Shown piece after piece: positions 57,270 through 64,000 of a DNA stretch of 64,000 bases. This stretch comes from Allohahella sp002354735. GTDB taxonomy: Bacteria; Pseudomonadota; Gammaproteobacteria; Pseudomonadales; Oleiphilaceae. The stretch is from contig NZ_CP172312.1 in assembly GCF_047946665.1 (NCBI RefSeq), positions 2,418,001 to 2,482,000 on the forward strand, read 5' to 3'. The translations under genes were made by a program, and so were the position numbers. The notes under the pieces were generated by a model. It was not told where the DNA came from. It saw nothing but the letters and a program-made list of their open reading frames with translations, and did not search any database. How positions within the stretch are numbered: the first letter of the stretch is position 1; every line of letters begins with the position of its first letter.

Positions 57270-59135
57270 ATGGCTTATGAATCAGTCGATTCATTCCTGA
57301 AACGCTGCTTACTCACCATCCCCGTAGTCGTCATGCTCTTTTCTGCCTCGGCCCTCACTCACGCCGCGGAGTCGTCCGCCGTCGAGCCTGTCGCCACCAC
57401 GAAAGCTGACAAACCGGCCGTGACTACCTCGAGCAGCTTTGCACTCCGCGGAGAACCGAAGTACAAAACGGGTTTCGCGCACTTCGACTATGCCAATCCG
57501 GATGCACCGCAGGGTGGTATCATGCGGCGCTCAGCCGTCGGCACCTTCGACAACCTGCATCGTTATGCCCAGCGTGGCACACCGGCTACGGCGTCGGATG
57601 AGTTATACGATCCCCTGATGAAGGGCTCGCTGGATGAGCTGGATGTCTACTACCCCCTGATTGCTGAAAAGATCAGCTACCCGGATGATTACAGCTTCCT
57701 GCGCTTTCATATCAATCCGAAGGCGACGTTCCAGGACGGCAAGCCGATTACTGCAGAATCAGTAAAGTTCTCCTTCGAAAAATTTGCGGCAGAAGGTGTG
57801 CCACAGTTCAAGAAGTACTACAGCTTCGTGAAGAAGATCGAAGTCGATGACAAGCAGACGGTCACCTTCCATCTCGAAGGTGCCAACCGTGAAGAGATGG
57901 CGTCCCTGCTCTCGCTTAAAATTCTGCCTGAGCACTACTGGGGCAGCAGAAACTTTGGCGAACCCAGCAAGGAAATTCCTGTGGGTAGCAGTGGCATGAC
58001 CATCGACCGATTCAAACTCGGTCAGTTTATAGAATATCGTTTCCTGGACGACTACTGGGCGAAGGATCTGCCGGTCAACAAGGGCAGCGATAATTTCGAC
58101 ATCGTGCGATACGACTATTATCTGGACGCCAATGTCGCCTTCGAAGGCTTCAAATCCGGACAGTTCGAGTTCTGGGAAGAGACCCAGGCGAAGAACTGGG
58201 CCACCGCTTATGACTTCCCTGCCCTGACAGAAGGTAAGGTGAAGCGTGAGTCACTGGATCACTCGCTGCCACAAGCGACATCCGGCTTCATCTTCAACAC
58301 CCAGCGGCCGCTGTTCAAGGACCGTCGGGTACGTGAGGCGCTCAGTTACCTACTCGATTTCGAGTGGATGAACAAGGCGCTGTTCTACGATCAGTACACC
58401 CGCACCCGCTCCTACTTCACCAACACCGAATATGCGTCGAGTGGCTTGCCTTCAGAGGCCGAACTCGCGATTCTCGAGCCAATGAAGGCTCTGGTGCCCC
58501 CTCAGGTCCTGAATAAGGCCTTTGAGCTGCCCGAGACCAAGGGAGACGGCAATATCCGGACCCAGATGCGGCGTGCTCTCGCACTGTTGAAGGAAGCTGG
58601 CTGGACCTTGAAGGATGGTCGGCTGCTCAATAAGGACGGTGAGCCTTTCGAGTTCGAATTTATTGCCAGAGATCCGCAGACGGAGCGCATCGTTGCCCCA
58701 TTCAAAGCCAATCTCGAAAAAATCGGTATTACACTCAACGTCAGACGAATCGACGCGAGCCAGTTCATCAATCGGCTGCGCAACCACGATTTCGACATGC
58801 TCTCCGGCTCGTACCCGGCCTTGCCGACACCATCTTCTGACATGAAGATTCTGTTCGACTCCAAATTTGTCGATTCCACCTGGAATATTGCGAATATCCA
58901 GGACGAAGCCATCGATAAGCTTGTTGCGGGGATCACAGCAAACCTCACCAACGACGAAGCCTTGCTCGCCTGGGGCCGCGCGTTCGATCGAGTGGCGTTG
59001 TGGAACTACTTCCTGATTCCGCACTGGCACATCAGCGCGTTCAGGATCGCCTACTGGGACAAGTTCGAACGCCCTGAAGACCGCCCTGAGTATGATCTTG
59101 GAGAAAGCCTCTGGTGGTCGAAGGATGCGAAGTGA
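57270..59135 (+). CDS. yejA: Periplasmic peptide-binding protein of a Yej/Npp-type ABC importer
   Basis: Extracellular solute-binding protein of family 5 (the OppA/DppA/YejA fold). The 621-residue protein has a signal peptide (SFLKRCLLTIPVVVMLFSASALTHAAES) and family blocks RFHINPKATFQDGKPITAESVKFSFEKF, RRVREALSYLLDFEWMN and RIDASQFINRL. YejA binds oligopeptides and peptide-type antibiotics; the Pseudomonas homologues are called NppA. Only one binding-protein gene is seen here, while in P. aeruginosa I recall two (NppA1 and NppA2). It starts 38 bp after mltD and precedes yejB by 43 bp. Confidence 0.9.
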   Translation: MAYESVDSFLKRCLLTIPVVVMLFSASALTHAAESSAVEPVATTKADKPAVTTSSSFALRGEPKYKTGFAHFDYANPDAPQGGIMRRSAVGTFDNLHRYAQRGTPATASDELYDPLMKGSLDELDVYYPLIAEKISYPDDYSFLRFHINPKATFQDGKPITAESVKFSFEKFAAEGVPQFKKYYSFVKKIEVDDKQTVTFHLEGANREEMASLLSLKILPEHYWGSRNFGEPSKEIPVGSSGMTIDRFKLGQFIEYRFLDDYWAKDLPVNKGSDNFDIVRYDYYLDANVAFEGFKSGQFEFWEETQAKNWATAYDFPALTEGKVKRESLDHSLPQATSGFIFNTQRPLFKDRRVREALSYLLDFEWMNKALFYDQYTRTRSYFTNTEYASSGLPSEAELAILEPMKALVPPQVLNKAFELPETKGDGNIRTQMRRALALLKEAGWTLKDGRLLNKDGEPFEFEFIARDPQTERIVAPFKANLEKIGITLNVRRIDASQFINRLRNHDFDMLSGSYPALPTPSSDMKILFDSKFVDSTWNIANIQDEAIDKLVAGITANLTNDEALLAWGRAFDRVALWNYFLIPHWHISAFRIAYWDKFERPEDRPEYDLGESLWWSKDAK

Positions 59136-59178
59136 GCGGCTGCCAGTGCGGATGGCAATGACGAACAGGATGGTCTGA

Positions 59179-60261
59179 GTGGGCGTCTACATACTCAAGC
59201 GCTTGTTGTTGATGATCCCTACGCTTTGGATCATCATCACCATCAACTTTCTGATCGTGCAGGCAGCGCCAGGTGGCCCGGTCGAACAGGCCATCGCGGA
59301 AAGCCGAGGCATGGGCAGCGGAATGATGGACCGGCTGACCAATGCCAATCAGAGCGATGTGCAGCAGTCGGCGAGCGAAAGCGGTTACAAGGGCGCAAGA
59401 GGCCTGGATCCGGAAATCATAGCGGCGCTCGAAAAGCGCTTCGGCTTCGACAAGCCGATGCATGAGCGTTATTTCGACATGCTGGGTGACTACCTCACCT
59501 TCGATTTTGGCGACAGCCTGTTCAAGGCTGGTAGCGTGGTAGACCTCATCCTGGCGGCCATGCCGGTGAGTATTTCGCTTGGGCTGTGGACACTGCTGAT
59601 CGTCTATCTGGTATCGATACCGCTGGGTATCATGAAAGCCCTGCGCAACGGTCAGTCGTTCGATCGCTGGACCAGCATTGTACTGTCGATCTTCTACGCC
59701 ATCCCGGGCTTCCTCTTCGGCATACTGCTTATCATCCTGTTCGCGGGCGGCCAGTACTTCGACTGGTTTCCGCTCAGGGGCATGGTTTCGGAAAACTGGG
59801 ACTCGCTGTCATGGCCTGACAAGATCATCGATTATTTCTGGCATATGGCGTTGCCGATTACGGCCAGCGTTATCGGTGGTTTTTCGACCCTGGCCATGCT
59901 CACCAAGAATTCGTTTCTCGACGAGATCAACAAGCAGTATGTGATGACGGCCAGGGCCAAGGGGCTGACGCCGCGAAAAGTGCTTTACACCCACGTCTTT
60001 CGTAATGCCATGCTGATCATCATCGCCGGCTTCCCGAGTGCCTTTCTGGGCATCTTCTTTACCGGCGCACTGCTCATCGAGATCATATTTTCACTCAATG
60101 GACTTGGTCTGCTGGGTTACGAGGCAGTTCTCCAGCGCGATTATCCTGTCATTTTCAGTACACTCTATATCTTCACCCTCATTGGTCTCATCGTCGGCCT
60201 GATCACTGACCTGACTTATACCTGGGTCGACCCACGCATCGACTTCGAATCGCGGGGCTGA
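59179..60261 (+). CDS. yejB: Yej-type ABC transporter permease YejB
   Basis: Inner-membrane permease of the oligopeptide importer. The 360-residue protein has about six transmembrane segments beginning with LLLMIPTLWIIITINFLIVQ and includes the large periplasmic loop with GPVEQAIAESRGMGSG after the first helix, as seen in YejB. The EAA-type coupling loop is visible as YVMTARAKGLTPRKVLYTHVFRNAM. The start is GTG 59179. It is followed by yejE 10 bp later. Confidence 0.93.
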   Translation: MGVYILKRLLLMIPTLWIIITINFLIVQAAPGGPVEQAIAESRGMGSGMMDRLTNANQSDVQQSASESGYKGARGLDPEIIAALEKRFGFDKPMHERYFDMLGDYLTFDFGDSLFKAGSVVDLILAAMPVSISLGLWTLLIVYLVSIPLGIMKALRNGQSFDRWTSIVLSIFYAIPGFLFGILLIILFAGGQYFDWFPLRGMVSENWDSLSWPDKIIDYFWHMALPITASVIGGFSTLAMLTKNSFLDEINKQYVMTARAKGLTPRKVLYTHVFRNAMLIIIAGFPSAFLGIFFTGALLIEIIFSLNGLGLLGYEAVLQRDYPVIFSTLYIFTLIGLIVGLITDLTYTWVDPRIDFESRG

Positions 60262-60271
60262 AGGACAAGAC

Positions 60272-61315
60272 ATGAGCATCAAGACTGGTAGAAAACTTTC
60301 CACCAAGAACAGACAGCGCTGGCAGCGATTCAAGTCGCATCGGGTCGGCTATTACTCGCTATATATCTTCGCGTTCATCTTCACCGTGTCGATGTTGTCG
60401 GACCTGATTGCCAACGATAAACCGCTGGCCATCCAGTTCAAGGGCGACTGGTACTTTCCAATATTCGAGACCTACTCCGAGACAGATTTCGGTGGCGAGT
60501 TCGATGTGGAAGCAGATTATACCGACCCCTATCTGGCAGAGTTGATCGAGACTGATGGCAATATCATCTGGCCGCTTATTCCCTACAGCTACGACACCAT
60601 CATCTATGATCTGCCCTCTCCTGCACCCAGTCCGCCGACAGCGAACAATTGGCTCGGCACAGACGATCAGAGTCGGGATGTGCTGGCGCGCGTTTTGTAC
60701 GGTACCCGTGTTGCCATTCTCTTTGGCTTCTCGCTGACCATCGCTTCAGCTGTCATAGGCGTCACTGCCGGGGCTCTGCAGGGCTATTACGGTGGCAAGG
60801 TGGACCTGTTTTTTCAGCGCTTCATCGAGATCTGGTCGAGCCTGCCTACCCTGTTCATGCTCATCATACTTGCCAGTGTCATCCAGCCGACCTTCTGGAT
60901 ACTGATCGGCTTCATGCTGTTGTTCTCATGGATGAGTTACGTCGGCGTGGTGCGGGCAGAATTCCTTCGCGGCCGGAATTTCGACTACGTTGTTGCCGCC
61001 CGAGCCATGGGCATGAGCGACAATCGCATCATGTTCAAGCACATATTGCCCAATGCCATGGTTGCAACCATGACCTTCGTGCCATTCGTGTTGTCGGGCT
61101 CAGTGGTCGCCCTGACCTCGCTGGACTTTCTGGGGTATGGTCTGCCGCCGGGTTCGCCATCTCTCGGCGAATTGCTGGCCCAGGGCAAGGCCAATCTGCA
61201 GGCACCATGGCTTGGCATCACTGCTTTCTTTTCGCTCTCGATATTGACCGGCCTCCTGATCTTCATTGGTGAGGCTGTGCGCGATGCGTACGATCCGAGG
61301 ACCGCATACAAATGA
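60272..61315 (+). CDS. yejE: Yej-type ABC transporter permease YejE
   Basis: Second inner-membrane permease. The 347-residue protein begins with the long cytoplasmic N-terminus typical of YejE (NRQRWQRFKSHRVGYYSLYIF) and a periplasmic loop with ANNWLGTDDQSRDVLARVLYGTRVAILFG, a signature of this family. The coupling loop is FDYVVAARAMGMSDNRIMFKHILPNAM. Its end overlaps yejF by 4 bp (ATGA), so the two are translationally coupled. Confidence 0.93.
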   Translation: MSIKTGRKLSTKNRQRWQRFKSHRVGYYSLYIFAFIFTVSMLSDLIANDKPLAIQFKGDWYFPIFETYSETDFGGEFDVEADYTDPYLAELIETDGNIIWPLIPYSYDTIIYDLPSPAPSPPTANNWLGTDDQSRDVLARVLYGTRVAILFGFSLTIASAVIGVTAGALQGYYGGKVDLFFQRFIEIWSSLPTLFMLIILASVIQPTFWILIGFMLLFSWMSYVGVVRAEFLRGRNFDYVVAARAMGMSDNRIMFKHILPNAMVATMTFVPFVLSGSVVALTSLDFLGYGLPPGSPSLGELLAQGKANLQAPWLGITAFFSLSILTGLLIFIGEAVRDAYDPRTAYK

Positions 61316-62928
61316 GTCTGCTGAGTATTCGCGACCTCACCCTCGATTTCCGCGGACCTGATACGCGTCCAGAGGACGCCGTCATACGCAAGGTCGGCTT
61401 CGACATCGCACCGGCCGAAACGCTCGCGCTGGTTGGCGAAAGCGGGTCTGGCAAGTCGGTCACGGCAATGACGATACTGCGCCTGATCGACTCGCCTCCG
61501 CTGCACGTGCTGGGTGGTGAAATCGAATTCAAGGGCACCTCCATCCTGAAGGCCTCGCAGGCAGAGCTACGCCGAATCAGGGCTGGCGAAGTCGGCGTCA
61601 TCTTTCAGGAGCCGCTGACCTCACTGAATCCGCTGCACAGGATTCATCGGCAGCTGACTGAGAAAATCGTGCTACAGCGTGGGCTCGGCAAGCGCGAAGC
61701 GCTGGAACTCGCCCTGTTCTGGCTGAACAAGGTTGGTATTCGCAATGCGGCTCAGCGGCTGCAGGCCTTTCCGCACGAGCTCTCCGGAGGGGAACGCCAG
61801 CGGGTGATGATCGCCATGGCGCTGGTCAACGAACCTGCCCTGCTGATTGCGGATGAGCCGACGACAGCGCTGGACGTCACCGTTCAGGCGCAGATTCTGG
61901 AGCTCATCCAGCGCCTGCAGGACGAGATGAAGATGGCCGTGCTGTTTATCACTCACGACCTGCATATCGTGCGACAGATTGCCGATCGGGTGGTCGTCAT
62001 GGAACGAGGCGAGGTGGTTGAGCGGGGCGAAACACGACAGGTTTTCGAACGCCCGGAGCACCCTTACACACGGAAGCTGATCGAATCCGAGCCGCATGGT
62101 TCACCGCCGGATATCGTGTCAGATCAGAATATACTGGATGTCAACGGACTGCGCTGCTGGTACCCACTGAAGAAAAGCCTGTTCGGCAAGGTCAGAAGCT
62201 ATGTCAAAGCGGTCGATGATGTTTCTCTGACCATCAGACGCGGCGAATCCATCGGTCTCGTAGGCGAGAGCGGATCGGGCAAGTCCTCATTTGGCCGAGC
62301 TGTCTTGCGTCTGGAAAGCAGCGAGGGCGAGATCATTTTCGATGGTAAACGCATCGACTCGCTCAAGGGCCCCGCGCTCAAGCCGCTACGCAAGCGTATT
62401 CAGGTCATCTTCCAGGATCCCTATGGTGCGCTTTCGCCACGGCTGACCCTGGAGGAAATCATCCGCGAAGGCCTGGAGATTCATGAAACGCTGAGTCCGG
62501 CAGCACTGGCCGATGCCGTTACCGAAGCAATGCAGGCTGTACAGCTGGACCCAAGCTGGCGTGATCGTTATCCCCATGAGCTCTCGGGTGGCCAGCGGCA
62601 GCGGGTCTGCATTGCCCGGGCATTGATTCTGAAGCCTGAGCTACTCGTGCTCGACGAACCGACCTCATCGCTCGACCGCACGATACAACAGCAGATCATC
62701 GAGCTATTGCAGAAGCTACAGCGGGACTTCGGGCTGAGCTTCCTGTTCATCAGCCACGATCTGCGCGTAGTGCAGGCCATGTGTCATCGAGTGTTCGTCA
62801 TGCGTCAGGGCAAGATCGTGGAGCATAATAATACTGAAGCGCTGTTCAGCAATCCCGTAGAGCCCTACACTCAAGAACTGATCAAGACCGCCTTCCTCGG
62901 AGAGACGCCTCTCGGCCAGCCACAATGA
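61312..62928 (+). CDS. yejF: Yej-type ABC transporter ATPase YejF (two ATPase domains)
   Basis: ATP-hydrolysing subunit energising uptake, with two fused ATPase domains in 538 residues. Domain 1 has Walker A GESGSGKS near 42, the ABC signature LSGGERQRV near 158 and Walker B LLIADEPTTALD; domain 2 has GESGSGKSSF near 319, LSGGQRQRV near 424 and LLVLDEPTSSLD. Both domains look catalytically complete. A family-specific C-terminal segment after each domain carries the oligopeptide-importer motif (HPYTRKLIESEP-like). The yejE overlap and the 62-bp gap to fabI fit one operon or a nearby promoter. Confidence 0.95.
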   Translation: MSLLSIRDLTLDFRGPDTRPEDAVIRKVGFDIAPAETLALVGESGSGKSVTAMTILRLIDSPPLHVLGGEIEFKGTSILKASQAELRRIRAGEVGVIFQEPLTSLNPLHRIHRQLTEKIVLQRGLGKREALELALFWLNKVGIRNAAQRLQAFPHELSGGERQRVMIAMALVNEPALLIADEPTTALDVTVQAQILELIQRLQDEMKMAVLFITHDLHIVRQIADRVVVMERGEVVERGETRQVFERPEHPYTRKLIESEPHGSPPDIVSDQNILDVNGLRCWYPLKKSLFGKVRSYVKAVDDVSLTIRRGESIGLVGESGSGKSSFGRAVLRLESSEGEIIFDGKRIDSLKGPALKPLRKRIQVIFQDPYGALSPRLTLEEIIREGLEIHETLSPAALADAVTEAMQAVQLDPSWRDRYPHELSGGQRQRVCIARALILKPELLVLDEPTSSLDRTIQQQIIELLQKLQRDFGLSFLFISHDLRVVQAMCHRVFVMRQGKIVEHNNTEALFSNPVEPYTQELIKTAFLGETPLGQPQ

Positions 62929-62990
62929 GTCAGGCACACTAGTCCGGGCACGAATTTCGAAAACTGACCATACAAGACAAGGAGTACGAC

Positions 62991-63806
62991 ATGGGACTGC
63001 TGAGCGGGAAACGCGCACTCATCGTGGGCGTAGCAAGCAAGTTATCCATCGCCAAGGGCATCGCCGATGCCTTTCACAGGGAAGGCGCTGAAATTGCCCT
63101 CACCTATCAGAACGACAAGTTGCAGGGCCGGGTCGAGAAATTCGCAGCTGAATATGACTCCACCCTGACCTTTCCCTGCGATGTCGCTGACGACGCTCAG
63201 ATCGAGACGCTGTTCGAGGATCTTGGCAAGCACTGGGACAGCTTCGATATACTGGTGCACTCGGTGGGCTATGCCCCCGGCGATCAGCTCGATGGCGACT
63301 TCACCGATGTCACGACCCGCGAAGGCTTTCGAATCGCCCATGATATCAGCGCCTACAGCTTTATCGCGCTGGCACGCGCTGCGCGACCGATGCTTGAACC
63401 GCGGAAGGGATCGCTGCTGACGCTGACCTATCTCGGCTCACAGCGGACGATGCCAAACTACAACGTGATGGGACTGGCGAAGGCGAGCCTCGAAGCCTCC
63501 GTGCGTTATCTCGCGGCAAGCCTTGGTCCATCCGGCATGCGAGTCAACGCCATTTCCGCAGGCCCTATTCGCACCTTGGCCGCCTCCGGCATCAAGAACT
63601 TCCGCAAGATGCTGAATGAGTTTGAACGTCAAACCCCGATGCGCAGAAACGTCACCATCGAGGAAGTTGGGAATGCGGCGACATTTCTTTGCTCAGACTG
63701 GGCCAGCGGTGTGACCGGTGAAATCATGTTCGTCGACGGCGGCTTCAGTTTCTCCGCCATGGGTGCAATTGAAGACGACTCAGGCAAGTCGGGGCCGGGA
63801 GACTGA
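62991..63806 (+). CDS. fabI: Enoyl-ACP reductase (NADH) FabI
   Basis: FabI reduces enoyl-ACP to acyl-ACP, the last step of each fatty-acid elongation round. The 271-residue product has the Rossmann start (IVGVASKLSIAKGIADAF), HSVGYAPGDQLDGDF with the Gly in the triclosan-binding region, and the catalytic Tyr157-x6-Lys164 in NYNVMGLAK. It looks like a normal FabI without known resistance changes. ATG 62991 follows an AAGGAG site (about 8 bp upstream). It comes after the yej genes, an arrangement I recall for nppABCD-fabI in Pseudomonas. Confidence 0.97.
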   Translation: MGLLSGKRALIVGVASKLSIAKGIADAFHREGAEIALTYQNDKLQGRVEKFAAEYDSTLTFPCDVADDAQIETLFEDLGKHWDSFDILVHSVGYAPGDQLDGDFTDVTTREGFRIAHDISAYSFIALARAARPMLEPRKGSLLTLTYLGSQRTMPNYNVMGLAKASLEASVRYLAASLGPSGMRVNAISAGPIRTLAASGIKNFRKMLNEFERQTPMRRNVTIEEVGNAATFLCSDWASGVTGEIMFVDGGFSFSAMGAIEDDSGKSGPGD

Positions 63807-64000
63807 GCCACAGATCACTGTTTCCGGCCTCTATACGGGGTAGCATCCTGCTTCTCTGCTTCAAACTCATGTCCACCAGGCTCATGACCTATAACCAACG
63901 CCGCCGGCTATCAAGACGCTGAATGACCAGACCGAACCAACCCATCTCCCCTGTCGGCTCCATGACAGTCGCGACTCGAGCCCTTGTAACACTCGGCCTG
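63807..64000. other. 3' end of window after fabI, no supported gene
   Basis: The last 194 bases hold no gene I can support. An open plus-strand frame begins at ATG 63922 and runs to the window end (MTRPNQPISPVGSMTVATRALV), which could be the start of a protein, but it lacks a clear ribosome site and is too short to judge. No terminator stem-loop is visible just after fabI. Confidence 0.5.

Noticed and set aside
63922..64000. Start of a gene at the window end
   Set aside because: No ribosome site, short, and no recognisable N-terminus; mentioned only as an open frame.

Overview
The window looks like core chromosome of a Pseudomonas-type gammaproteobacterium. Gene content and order (tRNA-Ser, a Bax-inhibitor-like protein and tusDCBE; metH; cysI with a DUF934 partner; sohB; SCP2; fimL; dnaQ-rnhA; a methyltransferase; gloB; mltD; a Yej/Npp-type peptide ABC transporter; fabI) match what I recall of Pseudomonas chromosomes. 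A Halopseudomonas-like or other pseudomonad-related genus is my guess, not a proof. I saw no insertion sequence, integrase, prophage or CRISPR array. Coding density is high, with many 1-4 bp overlaps and several GTG or TTG starts.

Layout. 1-4680 (minus): urease operon ureD-A-B-C-E-F, with ureF cut by the window edge. 4754-5095: YciH/SUI1-like factor. 5237-8273 (plus): a coupled three-gene unit I do not recognise (exported protein, polytopic membrane protein, VWA-like exported protein). 8287-11591 (minus): ppnP and a membrane PAS-GAF-GGDEF-EAL protein. 11693-15537 (minus): iron-uptake operon with a Fur-like box, a TonB-dependent receptor interrupted by one in-frame TAG, a PepSY membrane protein and a small unknown. 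15618-21266 (minus): a secreted 1882-residue modular SGNH hydrolase built from tandem ~386-residue repeats. 21379-24759 (minus): AidB-like acyl-CoA dehydrogenase with its TetR regulator, then an SrkA-type kinase. 24886-29443: SIMPL protein, fasciclin protein, rhombosortase, and a Tat-exported small subunit with a GMC oxidoreductase. 29471-33758: moeA, an AraC regulator and a divergent D-aminoacylase-type amidohydrolase.

33901-40548: four 11-bp tandem repeats before a YheT hydrolase, tRNA-Ser(UGA) with a clear promoter, the Bax-inhibitor-1 protein with a good terminator, the tusDCBE sulfur relay, an MFS transporter and a TrpD2/YbiB protein. 40575-48137: nfuA, metH with a DUF2970 protein, a small membrane protein, and cysI with its DUF934 partner. 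48206-53782: sohB, SCP2 protein, an unknown membrane protein, fimL, dnaQ and rnhA. 53831-63806: methyltransferase, gloB, mltD, yejA-yejB-yejE-yejF and fabI.

Functional links: urease gives nitrogen from urea. CysI/DUF934, TusBCDE, NfuA and MetH are sulfur, Fe-S and methionine functions lying near one another. MltD and the Yej importer suggest cell-wall turnover and peptide recovery. The parts least explained by known biology are the 5237-8273 cassette, the repeat-built SGNH protein, the amber-interrupted receptor and the 11-bp repeats at 33901. No gene-free stretch exceeds about 300 bp.
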